Below are positions 24,438 to 32,325 of a stretch of 42,523 nucleotides of DNA, one piece after another. This stretch comes from a virus, in IMG/VR virus record IMGVR_UViG_3300044678_003932, positions 1-42,523 of that record; one strand, written 5' to 3'. Under the pieces are notes generated by a model. The model was given only the letters and a program-made list of their open reading frames with translations. It ran no database searches and was not told the DNA's origin. The translations under genes were made by a program, and so were the position numbers. Every line of letters starts with the position of its first letter. Within the stretch, counting starts at the first letter, position 1.

Positions 24438-24940
24438 TTGACGGTTTTCCATGCGCGTTGGAAGTTTTCCCGGAATGATTGCCTCAATGGGAACACCGGG
24501 ACGCCGGGGTAGGGATCAAGGCCCAGGGGGGCGGTGACGAACGGGCGAGGGGGAAGATACACCTTCGGCCGGCTCTTGTCGCCCCACGGGTGGATCATGG
24601 CGCCGTAGTGGACTGCGGTGGCGTAGCCCAAGGGGAATTTGAAAGTTGCGAGCGCTCCATTGACGATCATGAACCCGGACGCCCGCAGCAGGCCGGTATC
24701 GACGATGTTGCGGGGGCTGCCGACGGGTTTGCCCTTGGTGCGGGTGCCATCCTGCCGATAGGTGGCGCCGCGATAGGTGATGCGCCCTCCTGGCCACTGC
24801 CAGACCTCGCTGCCCATGGTGTCGAGGATGTGGGCCCAGGCCTGGTCGAACGTGATCCTGGCGGCCTGGTTGGCGGCTGCCTGCACGCGACGGGAGAAGG
24901 TGGCATCCACGGCCACACGAGTGCGGACGGTGGCCCTCAT
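24434..24940 (-). CDS. Tail completion or head-tail joining protein (HK97 gp10-like, 168 aa)
   Basis: The chain begins MRATVRTRVAVDATFSRRVQAAANQAARITFDQAW and contains GTRTKGKPVGSPRNIVDTGLL and ATAVHYGAMIHPWGDK, the arrangement of HK97 gp10-like proteins that complete the neck or tail. The C-terminal third is Pro-rich with KVYLPPRPFVTAPLGL. Start ATG 24940 overlaps the previous stop. Position between connectors and chaperones fits. The family call rests on motif order and synteny. Confidence 0.7.
   Translation of the reverse strand: MRATVRTRVAVDATFSRRVQAAANQAARITFDQAWAHILDTMGSEVWQWPGGRITYRGATYRQDGTRTKGKPVGSPRNIVDTGLLRASGFMIVNGALATFKFPLGYATAVHYGAMIHPWGDKSRPKVYLPPRPFVTAPLGLDPYPGVPVFPLRQSFRENFQRAWKTVK
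24463..24471 (-). promoter_or_regulatory. Late motif GGGAAAACT before tail chaperone
   Basis: The motif lies 25 nt upstream of GTG 24437 and overlaps the end of the upstream gene. It supports GTG 24437 as the start of the chaperone gene. Confidence 0.55.
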
Positions 24941-25413
24941 CGACCGTCGGCGAAGATGCCGGTGAACTCATCACCAGCGGCAGCCCTGACGATCGCATCG
25001 ATCCCGCCGGTACCGGAGAGGGTGCCGATGGTGAACCAGCCGTGGCGGCCATTGGTGGCGATGGGCAGCTCGCTGAGGGGCCCTTCCCAGGCCTGTAGGC
25101 GGGTGCCGGCAGCAAAGCCGGGTGGTCGCAGGCCGGTGTCCGTCCACGCCCAGGAGGCGCCAGCATCAAGCCAGTTGGCACCATCGGGCACCACGGCCCA
25201 GCGGGTGATATTGCCCTCCAGTTGTTGCGACCCGATCTCAATACCGCCAGCATCCTGCCCGGTGGGTCCGGCTGGTGTGGCATCGATGTAGGCCTCGATC
25301 ACCACGAGGCGCACCGCCGCCGATGCGGGGCCGTCCCGGAGGTTGACCGGCTTGGCGGTCGGGTCGCGCCACAGAAGGCGCAGGCTGGCGAAGGGGGCGA
25401 AGGGGGTGGGCAT
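24937..25413 (-). CDS. Head-tail connector candidate (158 aa)
   Basis: The protein begins MPTPFAPFASLRLLWRDPTAKPVN and is predicted as mixed beta, with a GTLSGTGGIDAIVRAAAGDEFTG segment near the end. Its stop overlaps the gp10-like start by ATGA, and it follows a small basic protein gene. Position between head and tail genes suggests a neck component. Nothing in the sequence identifies a specific family. Confidence 0.45.
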   Translation of the reverse strand: MPTPFAPFASLRLLWRDPTAKPVNLRDGPASAAVRLVVIEAYIDATPAGPTGQDAGGIEIGSQQLEGNITRWAVVPDGANWLDAGASWAWTDTGLRPPGFAAGTRLQAWEGPLSELPIATNGRHGWFTIGTLSGTGGIDAIVRAAAGDEFTGIFADGR

Positions 25414-25416
25414 GGG

Positions 25417-25623
25417 TTAGGGCTTGCGGGTGGCGGGCTTCTTCTTCGCCTTCTTCGCCACCATCGCCGCTTCCGACAACGCGATGGCGACCGCCTGCTT
25501 GCGGCTCACGGCCTTGGGGCCCTTGCCGGGGCCTGGCTTGCCGGTCTGCAGCTTGCCAGCCTTGTATTCACGCATCACGGTGGCCACCTTCTTCTGAGCG
25601 GCAGTCGGCTTCTTGGCGGCCAT
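25417..25623 (-). CDS. Small basic protein, DUF6496-like (68 aa)
   Basis: The protein MAAKKPTAAQKKVATVMREYKAG... has the core pattern KVxxVMxExKxGxLxxG then KAVSRKQAVAIALSEA, which I recognise as the DUF6496 type found in bacteria and phages. It is Lys-rich with a basic tail (AKKAKKKPATRKP). Its role is unknown, with DNA or RNA binding plausible. The start is 23 nt after the late motif at 25647-25655. Confidence 0.7.
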   Translation of the reverse strand: MAAKKPTAAQKKVATVMREYKAGKLQTGKPGPGKGPKAVSRKQAVAIALSEAAMVAKKAKKKPATRKP

Positions 25624-25638
25624 GGAACAAGGCGTCGG

Positions 25639-25818
25639 CTACTCCGAGGTTTCCGCAGCTTCGCTGTCTGCTGGGTCATTTGATCTGAGGTTAAGCCCCG
25701 CAACGGTCAGGCCTGTAGCAATCATTGTCAGCGATCCGACGGTCTTGGAAATGTAAAGATTTGATTCCTTGATCATGTCTTCAACTTTATCAATGAAGGC
25801 TTCAACTTCGCTGGCCAT
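25639..25818 (-). CDS. Small membrane-associated protein (59 aa)
   Basis: I chose ATG 25818 (MASEVEAFIDKVEDMIK) over a TTG-initiated extension from 25845. Residues about 22-46 (YISKTVGSLTMIATGLTVAGLNL) are hydrophobic enough to span a membrane, with a charged helix before and an acidic tail. It is less GC-rich than its neighbours. Holin-like or virion-associated roles are possible but not supported beyond this. Confidence 0.5.
   Translation of the reverse strand: MASEVEAFIDKVEDMIKESNLYISKTVGSLTMIATGLTVAGLNLRSNDPADSEAAETSE
25647..25655 (-). promoter_or_regulatory. Late motif CGGAAACCT before DUF6496-like gene
   Basis: The motif lies 23 nt upstream of ATG 25623, inside the last codons of the upstream small gene. 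Confidence 0.6.
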
Positions 25819-25874
25819 TGGATGGGATGCGATGAGCCCACACAATAGCAGTGCCCGCCTGTGAATACCAGCCC

Positions 25875-26408
25875 TCAGCTCCTCACCAGCCCCGTGTAGC
25901 CGTAGCCGCCATTGGTCACCGGCTGTTGATCCAGCGCCAAGGCGTCAAGCACACGGAACCGGAGCATGGAGATTTCCGCCCGCCGCTGCCCGTCAGCAGT
26001 GCCGGCCGCACCCGCCGCGCCACCGAACTTGTACCGGGCCTTGAGCAGGTCCGTGTTCCATGTCAGCTTGCCGGCCTGGCTCAGCTGCTGGTCCCTCGTG
26101 GGGCTCGTGCCGGGGATAGGGCCCTCGTACTCCTCCGCGTTCGCCAGGTGCGCTGTGCCGGCCCCTACGGCATCGCTGTGGTCCAGCTCCAGGTTCTCGA
26201 TCTGATCCAGCCAGCTCTGAATTGACGCCACGGTGGGCGCGTACCCCTCCGCCAGCTCGTTCATCCGCAGTGTCAGGGTCTGCATTGCCTCGTAGTGGCC
26301 GCCCCAGCCGACGTGCATCCGGATCATTTCGCGGTCGTCCTTCGTCGCCGGTGGCGTGGCCAACATGCTGCGCCACAGCGCATTGAGCGGGGGCAGTGGC
26401 TGAGGCAT
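25875..26408 (-). CDS. Connector or head completion protein (177 aa)
   Basis: The protein begins MPQPLPPLNALWRSMLATPPATKDD. It is mostly helical by composition, with acidic stretches (LENLELDHSDAVGAG, EEYEGPIPG) and an end LDALALDQQPVTNGGYGYTGLV. It is the first gene after a tandem terminator and has its own late motif 30 nt upstream. No family recognised; position suggests a head-tail joining component. Confidence 0.45.
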   Translation of the reverse strand: MPQPLPPLNALWRSMLATPPATKDDREMIRMHVGWGGHYEAMQTLTLRMNELAEGYAPTVASIQSWLDQIENLELDHSDAVGAGTAHLANAEEYEGPIPGTSPTRDQQLSQAGKLTWNTDLLKARYKFGGAAGAAGTADGQRRAEISMLRFRVLDALALDQQPVTNGGYGYTGLVRS

Positions 26409-26438
26409 GGAACGGGGAGGCGCGGCCGGCTTGCCTTG

Positions 26439-26447
26439 AGGTTTCCG
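26439..26447 (-). promoter_or_regulatory. Late motif CGGAAACCT downstream of tandem terminator
   Basis: The motif lies 30 nt upstream of ATG 26408, followed by CAAGGCA. It sits directly after two terminator-like hairpins, the clearest place where a promoter is needed. Confidence 0.7.
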
Positions 26448-26463
26448 GGGGCGGTCGGCAACA

Positions 26464-26545
26464 AGAAAGGGCCCCGAAGGAGCCCTTTCTCACAAAACAA
26501 CCCCGATAGCTGCTCTGGCCTGAGAAACGAGCGCAGCTGTCGGGG
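26464..26545 (-). terminator. Tandem rho-independent terminators after portal/MuF unit
   Basis: Read on the minus strand, the first hairpin (26501-26545) has a 13-bp stem with one mismatch (CCCCGACAGCTGC with GCAGCTATCGGGG) and is followed by TTGTTTTGTG. The second (26464-26490) has a perfect 9-bp stem AGAAAGGGC/GCCCTTTCT, followed by TGTTG. They end the unit of portal, MuF-like protein and gene 26597-26956. Confidence 0.8.
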
Positions 26546-26596
26546 ACACCACCGAGGAAGGAGCCCCGATGCCCAAACAATACCACCCCCACGCCC

Positions 26597-26956
26597 CTAC
26601 CGGAAGGCCTTCCCCGGATTCCGCCGGGGCCCGTCAAGCCGCGACAGCCAGAACCTGCTCACCGGGTCGCTCATGTTCACCAGCAGCTCCCCCAGGCCCT
26701 GCGCTTCCTCGTCCCCCAGCGTGGTGGCCGCCAGCCGTAGGCCCTGCCGCACGCCCTCCTCTGATCGCGTCAGCACGCCCGCGTAGAGGGCCAGCAGCAG
26801 CTGCAGATCAGGGCATAGGCTCTCTGGCGCCGGCTCAGCCACGGCCTCCCCGGCATCGGTGCTGCCCTCGCTCAGCTCCGGCTCGTACCAGCGGAACACC
26901 GGCGCATCGGTGACGCCATCCGCAGCGACATCAGAAACGGCAACAGCAGCGGCCAT
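26597..26956 (-). CDS. Hypothetical head-region protein (119 aa)
   Basis: The protein is acidic in its N-terminal half (residues about 20-50) with a helical C-terminal half (about 55-105, LALYAGVLTRSEEGVRQGLRLA...LGDEEAQGLGELLV) and a basic tail. It follows the MuF-like gene and precedes the tandem terminators. No family recognised; a head accessory role is possible. Confidence 0.45.
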   Translation of the reverse strand: MAAAVAVSDVAADGVTDAPVFRWYEPELSEGSTDAGEAVAEPAPESLCPDLQLLLALYAGVLTRSEEGVRQGLRLAATTLGDEEAQGLGELLVNMSDPVSRFWLSRLDGPRRNPGKAFR

Positions 26957-27026
26957 GGTGTCAAGCGGTTCGGGTCAGTTTGTGCGGATTCTTCAGATTT
27001 TGCAAGGCTGATGGCATGGGGGCCCC

Positions 27027-28094
27027 TCACACCACCGGCAGCGCCGCGGTCTTGATGCCAGGGAACTGCCGCTTCTCCGATGGCGACGGCTTGCGCAGGT
27101 GCTCCTCCAGCACCTTCGAGGCCCGCTCAAACGGCCAGCCCTTGCCCCGTGCAAACGCCTTGGCCACGTCCTCCTGTGACTGCTCCCAGTAGGCGCTGCG
27201 GAGCATCTGGGCGCGGGCCTTGGGGTCCTTTTCTTCTACAGCTTCGGAAGATACCGCAGCGATTGAACACTTGCAGCGAGGATGCTGAGTTCCCACTAAC
27301 TCGCTGAGCAGGTATATGTTCCCATGGCGGCTAACGCAGTATGCACAGGTGTTTTCGCTTTTCGTCGCAATCCACCGCGCATACTCATACCCATTCCGTT
27401 CCGCCGCCGTCTTCTGTGCGTTCACGTAGGCATTGCTCAGCTCGCTCCTGGCGATCAGCTCGGCACGTTGCAGCAGGCCCATGGACCGGGTGAGCCCCTG
27501 CGGATCCTTGGCACCCTGCAGCGCCACCCGCACGTCCCGCTCAATCGCCCGGAAGCCCTGGCCCCTGCTGACACCGCTGGTGACGATCTGCCCGAGGCGA
27601 TCCCGGAAGCTCTCCACCTCCGCCCTGATGTACGCGCTGGTGGTGTTGGCCGCCGCCTTGATCGCCTCACGGTTGGGCCCCACGAACGGCGATGCGGCCA
27701 CGGTGTTGGGTGCGGTCAGCTCAATCAGCTGGCGTTCCAGCTCGCCCCCAAGGGCTGTGGCAGCTTCCAGATCGGCCGCGTACCGCTGGCTCAGCGCCTG
27801 CAGTTGCTTGGGGCCCAGGAACGCCTGAGCGATCTTCTGCAACTCGGTGAGCTTCCGGCTGCTCTCGGCGATGCTGTAGGACCGTGGGCGCCTGGTGACG
27901 CCATCGGCGGAGCGTTCGGCCGGCAGCTGGGGATTGACCGCATCCGCGTACCAGCGCCGGAGATCCCGCAACGTGGCCCGCATGGCCGCCAGCAATGCCT
28001 TCCTGGTGTTGGCCGTCGATCGATCGCCGATCCCGTCAAGGGCTTCGGCGAAGTCGTCGGCAAGCGTCAGCTGCTGGTCGCCGATGGTGGCCAT
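27027..28094 (-). CDS. Phage head morphogenesis protein (MuF-like)
   Basis: The 355-residue protein has a C-terminal MuF domain (about 205-295) with RAELIARSELSNAYVNAQ, then ENTCAYCVSRHGNIYLLSE and a final QHPRCKCSIAAV, the Cys pattern typical of this family. A long helical N-terminal half (about 1-200) contains coiled-coil-like RRWYADAVNP and ELERQLIEL segments. Such proteins work with the portal in prohead assembly and are often packaged. It is directly downstream of the portal gene. The start is ATG 28094. Confidence 0.85.
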   Translation of the reverse strand: MATIGDQQLTLADDFAEALDGIGDRSTANTRKALLAAMRATLRDLRRWYADAVNPQLPAERSADGVTRRPRSYSIAESSRKLTELQKIAQAFLGPKQLQALSQRYAADLEAATALGGELERQLIELTAPNTVAASPFVGPNREAIKAAANTTSAYIRAEVESFRDRLGQIVTSGVSRGQGFRAIERDVRVALQGAKDPQGLTRSMGLLQRAELIARSELSNAYVNAQKTAAERNGYEYARWIATKSENTCAYCVSRHGNIYLLSELVGTQHPRCKCSIAAVSSEAVEEKDPKARAQMLRSAYWEQSQEDVAKAFARGKGWPFERASKVLEEHLRKPSPSEKRQFPGIKTAALPVV

Positions 28095-28097
28095 GGG

Positions 28098-29627
28098 TTA
28101 CTCGTTCGGCTCATCCACCACCGGCCCCGCCCCCGGTACGTCCCACCCGTTCGGATCGTTCGCGTCCGGCGTGTCCGCCCCGTTTTCTTCATCCGCCTTC
28201 TGCTCCTCCTCCAGTGCCGCCACCTCATCGTCTGCCGTCATGCCCTGTGGCAACAGGCCAGCACGCGCCACCAGGCTCACCGCAGTCTTCCGTGTCGCCA
28301 GCGTAGCATTATACCATTCGCGCATTTCTCGTAGCGTTTCAATATCAATCGGCTTCTCAACTAGCCCCTTCTCCATCTCCAGCCCAGCATCCGCCGGCAG
28401 CTGCTCACCCGCCATCTCCGCCCACAACGCCATCACGCTCTGCATCACGCTCCCCTTCGCTTCCGCCACCCCCGCCAGGGAGGACGTGAGTTGAGCGCTG
28501 GCCAGGATCGCCTCTGTGGCCGTTCGATCGGTTGCCGAGCCACTCATCAGGAACGCCAGCGTCTGGCGGTCCATCAGCCCCTCCGTGTGCTCCAGGCTCT
28601 TATGCCGCAGCTCCAGGCTGCTCCCGCTGATCTCCTCCCACCGGAAGTCACCCTCAGGGTTGGGAATGTCCACGATGCTGTTCGGGCCGATCTCAAGCGG
28701 TGCCGATCGCGGCTGCCCGTCAGCCCCCATCACCGACGGCATCCCCTTGCGCACGCCAACCGGCAATGCGCAGCGGTGCAGCAGCTCCTCCTGGTCGGAG
28801 TCCTTGCGATACCAGCTGAGCGATAGCTCCGCCAGGTTCTGCAGCATCAGCAGGCCACGGCCAAAGCCGCCACCAACTGACCCTGAATACCAGACCACCG
28901 GCGGGGCCTGCAGCGGCGTGTCACCTGCGCCGGTGAACACGCCCCGATCCACCACCTTCTTCTCCCACGAGCCCCGCCGCTTGCTCTCAACCAGCTGGAT
29001 CAGCTGCCACTGGCCGCCCCTCATCACCCGGTACCGCGGCTCGATCTTGACCCCGAACTCACCATCCTCCACCTCGTGGAATTCGCGCACCGTCACCGCG
29101 ATCGGCACCTCTCGCCCATTGACCTTCACCGTTCGCCAGTTCAGCACCGACGACCGCTCGGCCATCGTCAACAGGGGCCGCCGCTGCAGTGCCCTCTCGT
29201 CCCCGCGGTTGGCCGGTAGGTCCTTCGGCATGTCGACCATGAGCAGGCAGCCCTGGTCGCGCAGCACCAGCGCATCGGCAAGCAGCAGGAATGCCTTCAG
29301 GCTCGTGCCCTCCCCGTCGATGTTGTCCTGTGCCGTCTCGAAGCTCTGCGGGGCTGATCGCAACGACCATCGACTGAGGGCACCGGCAAAGCCGATCACG
29401 CCATCGCGGTAGAACGAAGGGTATTTCGATCGCATCACCCGGCCGGTATATGCCCGCTGCGGTTCTTTTGGTTCCTTCGGTAGATATTTAGCCCTTGCAC
29501 CACGCAGTAAATCCCAGCAGTCGCGCACCATCTCAAGGTCGTCAGCGACTTCCTTCAGCCCAGGATGCACGTAAGACGGCAGATTGGGGTCGTCTGTTGG
29601 ATGTGAGATCTTTTCGGCTTGCGCCAC
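28098..29627 (-). CDS. Portal protein (DUF4055-type)
   Basis: The 509-residue protein resembles DUF4055-type portals. The N-terminus contains HPTDDPNLPSYVHPGLKEVADDLEMVRDCW and the YLPKEPKEPQRAYTGR region, with a beta-rich stem and wing domain in the middle. A helical crown near the C-terminus ends in an acidic Asp/Glu-rich tail. The ring of subunits forms the DNA channel and docks the terminase. The start is GTG 29627, 30 nt after the late motif, directly after the sigma factor gene. The placement terminase, sigma, portal, MuF supports it. Confidence 0.85.
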   Translation of the reverse strand: MAQAEKISHPTDDPNLPSYVHPGLKEVADDLEMVRDCWDLLRGARAKYLPKEPKEPQRAYTGRVMRSKYPSFYRDGVIGFAGALSRWSLRSAPQSFETAQDNIDGEGTSLKAFLLLADALVLRDQGCLLMVDMPKDLPANRGDERALQRRPLLTMAERSSVLNWRTVKVNGREVPIAVTVREFHEVEDGEFGVKIEPRYRVMRGGQWQLIQLVESKRRGSWEKKVVDRGVFTGAGDTPLQAPPVVWYSGSVGGGFGRGLLMLQNLAELSLSWYRKDSDQEELLHRCALPVGVRKGMPSVMGADGQPRSAPLEIGPNSIVDIPNPEGDFRWEEISGSSLELRHKSLEHTEGLMDRQTLAFLMSGSATDRTATEAILASAQLTSSLAGVAEAKGSVMQSVMALWAEMAGEQLPADAGLEMEKGLVEKPIDIETLREMREWYNATLATRKTAVSLVARAGLLPQGMTADDEVAALEEEQKADEENGADTPDANDPNGWDVPGAGPVVDEPNE

Positions 29628-29657
29628 CAGCCGCCCCGCAATCTTCCTATTGACTGG

Positions 29658-29666
29658 AGCTTTCCC
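29658..29666 (-). promoter_or_regulatory. Late motif GGGAAAGCT before portal, first late copy
   Basis: The motif lies 30 nt upstream of GTG 29627 and 10 nt past the sigma factor stop. It is the first copy in transcription order and sits at the apparent border between early and late genes. Confidence 0.65.
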
Positions 29667-29675
29667 GCCCGCTGA

Positions 29676-30650
29676 TCAGAGGCCTAGGCCCAGTTGCTCG
29701 GACACCTCCACCAGCGCCTTACCTTCCTCACCCGCAGCTGCCACCATTCGCCGGGAGGCCTTCACCGGGCCCAGGCCGCATTCGATCGGGAAGTCCAGCG
29801 GTGCCCGTTCGGTCTCGCCCCGCACGTGATGGCGACCCACAAGCCGCCTGACGGCCGCCGCGAACTGCCCGAGGGGATGGCCTGGCACATGCCGTCGCTT
29901 TGCCTTCCAGCCTGCTGCGATGGCAGCACGATCGCCCGGCTCCAGTCGGCGCCATGCACGGGTCGCCAGGTCATAGAGGCTGTTCAGTTCGGCCGCATCC
30001 TCAAACTCCTGGTCTTCCAGCACATGGGCATTCCGCACCCGCGGCTCGCTGTCAAGGCCCAACACCTCGTCCCAGTGCTTGAAGGTGCGGCTGACGTGCA
30101 GCATCTCCCTCACATCATTTTCCGTGATGATCGATCCGCCGCCAGGTCGCAGGCCGATGGCCTCCACGATCTGCGCTGCGGTCTTGCCACCTTGCGCGAG
30201 CCGCCGCACCTTCGGCATGTGCTCCCGCCAGCTGTGCGGGAACCGGACGCTGTAGCCGTAGTCCCTGATCCATTGCTTGATCGTCCCGACGATCTTCGGC
30301 ACCGCATGGGTGGAGAACCTGTTGCCCCGCTCAGGCTCAAACGTGCGGGCGGCCTTGATCAGGCCCCACATCGCGGCACCATGCAGATCATCAGCGCCGA
30401 ATTTGGTGCTCAGGCCCATGCGGCGGGCATAGCAGCGCGCCAAGTTCTCGTTTTCGACGATCAACCGATCGGATTCCGGCGTGCGCTCCGGGAGCCCGTA
30501 GGCGTCATCCTCCGGGGCCGCTTCCACCAGCACCGCATCATCCCCCTCGATCGCCAGCAGGGGGGCGTCAGCGGCTTCCGTGGGCTCGGCAGCCGGGGCA
30601 GCTGCAGCCCGGCCACTGCGGCGCCTTGTGGCCTTCGGGGGTGCGGTCAT
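29676..30650 (-). CDS. Phage RNA polymerase sigma factor (group 3-like, SigB/SigF type)
   Basis: This 324-residue protein has a Pro/Ala-rich leader (about 1-60). Region 2 follows at about 62-140: NENLARCYARRMGL (2.1-like), then DDLHGAAMWGLIKAARTFEPERGNRFSTHA and VPKIVGTIKQWIRDYGYSVRFP. This matches the 'FDP.RG..FSTYA...I.GEI+R.+RD+G..V+.P' pattern of SigB/SigF-group sigma factors. A helix-turn-helix-like region lies at about 150-185; no clean region 4 is visible. The ATG overlaps the terminase stop (ATGA). I infer that it directs host RNA polymerase to late promoters. Confidence 0.8.
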   Translation of the reverse strand: MTAPPKATRRRSGRAAAAPAAEPTEAADAPLLAIEGDDAVLVEAAPEDDAYGLPERTPESDRLIVENENLARCYARRMGLSTKFGADDLHGAAMWGLIKAARTFEPERGNRFSTHAVPKIVGTIKQWIRDYGYSVRFPHSWREHMPKVRRLAQGGKTAAQIVEAIGLRPGGGSIITENDVREMLHVSRTFKHWDEVLGLDSEPRVRNAHVLEDQEFEDAAELNSLYDLATRAWRRLEPGDRAAIAAGWKAKRRHVPGHPLGQFAAAVRRLVGRHHVRGETERAPLDFPIECGLGPVKASRRMVAAAGEEGKALVEVSEQLGLGL

Positions 30651-32308
30651 GACCACCCGTCGCCAGACTGCGCCGCCTGTTGCAGCCGCAGCTCTTCCAG
30701 TGCCCTGATGTGATCCGCAGTCATTCCTGGCAGAATTTCAAGGTCTGCGCTCAGCATACTACCCGCACCGTGCCCATAATGCACAGTTGAAACGTGCATC
30801 GGCCCAGTGCCCATCGTGAAGTTCACGGCTTGGGTGGTGGCGTCCACCAGGTCGTCATAGGTGCCGCCTGGGAACTCCAGTAACTGGGCGGTGAGCGTGG
30901 GGGTGAGCGGATGGAAGCGCGGGAAGAAGACACGGCCTTGCGTGAACTGGGGCGTGCTGGCGTTGGCCCTCGCGGTCTTGCCGCCATCGGGGGTCACGGC
31001 GTGAACCGTGAAGCCGACGGCAGCTTGGGTGAGGCTGTCGATCACGGCTGACCCGTTGGCTTTGTCCTCCACCACTGCCTCCCCGAACTGCCAGGCCGGG
31101 TGCAGCAGCTTGATCGTTTCGAGCGTCACGCTGAACGACATCCGCTGATTCTTCATATCAAGCAACCACAAGCCTGCGTTAGTTTGCCCCCATAATTGCA
31201 TCGCTACCATATCATTGCCAGGATTATCCTTAAATGCACAATCGACTGAATTAAACTTACGGATGAAGTGTCGCGGCACCACCACATCGCCCGGCTCGCC
31301 TGGCACGCCTTCCGGCACCCAGAAGCGGAGCATCTTGGTGGAGAAGATCGTGCCGCCATCCGGGGCAGGGCGTTGCTGGTACAGGGCCGCCCAGTCGCGC
31401 TCTGGGGTGTTCAGTTCCTTCTTGCGGGCCCATTCCTTGTCATAGCGCTCCGGGTCCAGTGCCTCCCCTGGCTGCCGATCGTCTGGCTCTCGCGTCAGCG
31501 TCGCCGGCACCGGCGTTTGGATCGCCTCAGCGATCAACGGCATCTCGATCACATGCCACGGCTCAGCCGCGTCAGCATCGCCGCTGCGCTCCAGCTCCTC
31601 CACTTGCTTGATCAACCAGCCGATCAGGTCCGCCGTGGCCCACCTGGTGTGGGTGATCAACTTGATGCAACCGGGCTCCTCCCTGGTGTTCAGCACCGAC
31701 GACCACCAGTTGTAGAGCCGACGGCGGTAGGCGGCGCTCTCCGCCTCGTCCCGATTCTTGATTGGGTCATCCACGTTCAAGAAGTGCGCCGGCAGGCCCG
31801 TACCGAGGCCCACGCCAGCACCCCAGTACCCACCCAACGCATTGGCGACCGACCATCGCCCCTTGCCGGCACTGCTGGGGTCAAGGATCCCCCCGGAGGC
31901 CACAAAGTAATCACGGGCGTCCTGCCCGAACTCCTGCGCCAGCGTTTGCGTGTGGGCGCCTTGGCCCCAAGTGCGCTCCGGGTACCTCCGCAGGAAGTAG
32001 GCGGGCCCGAATCGACTGAAGATCGTGCTCTTGTAATGCCGCGGCGGCAGCATCAGCAGGGTACGGGTCAGTTCCGCATCAAACACCCGCTGGCCGATCT
32101 CTACTAGCCTGGTGGTGTGCCGCGTGAATTGAAACTTGGGGTGAACGTCAAGGATGAAGTCCCCGAAGCTCTTGGCGTAGGGTTCCGGGGGTTTGACGAC
32201 AGGTCGCTTGGCGCGTTCCTCAGCCTCCCGGATCTTGGCGTCAATCATCGCCAGCGGCAACGTGCGGCCACCGGCATGGCACAGGATCTGGGAGGTGTGG
32301 CGGCTCAT
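30647..32308 (-). CDS. Terminase large subunit
   Basis: The 553-residue packaging motor has an N-terminal ATPase and C-terminal nuclease. Walker A lies at about 87-94 (LPPRHYKST), Walker B with HFLNVDDP around 176-182, followed by a coupling region. The nuclease domain has catalytic acidic residues D356 (NSVDCAFK), E414/D415 (VVEDKANG) and D485/D486 (YDDLVDA). It cuts concatemeric DNA and drives it into the prohead through the portal. The gene overlaps the sigma factor gene by ATGA. A possible small subunit lies 5 kb upstream, an unusual separation. Confidence 0.92.
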   Translation of the reverse strand: MSRHTSQILCHAGGRTLPLAMIDAKIREAEERAKRPVVKPPEPYAKSFGDFILDVHPKFQFTRHTTRLVEIGQRVFDAELTRTLLMLPPRHYKSTIFSRFGPAYFLRRYPERTWGQGAHTQTLAQEFGQDARDYFVASGGILDPSSAGKGRWSVANALGGYWGAGVGLGTGLPAHFLNVDDPIKNRDEAESAAYRRRLYNWWSSVLNTREEPGCIKLITHTRWATADLIGWLIKQVEELERSGDADAAEPWHVIEMPLIAEAIQTPVPATLTREPDDRQPGEALDPERYDKEWARKKELNTPERDWAALYQQRPAPDGGTIFSTKMLRFWVPEGVPGEPGDVVVPRHFIRKFNSVDCAFKDNPGNDMVAMQLWGQTNAGLWLLDMKNQRMSFSVTLETIKLLHPAWQFGEAVVEDKANGSAVIDSLTQAAVGFTVHAVTPDGGKTARANASTPQFTQGRVFFPRFHPLTPTLTAQLLEFPGGTYDDLVDATTQAVNFTMGTGPMHVSTVHYGHGAGSMLSADLEILPGMTADHIRALEELRLQQAAQSGDGWS

Positions 32309-32325
32309 TTAGACGTGGGGGAGAA

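Noticed and set aside
27324-28334. Plus-strand open frame (336 aa)
   Set aside because: It is antisense to the MuF-like and portal genes, both clearly recognised.
29694-30713. Plus-strand open frame (339 aa)
   Set aside because: It is antisense to the sigma factor; the sigma region 2 motif is decisive for the other strand.
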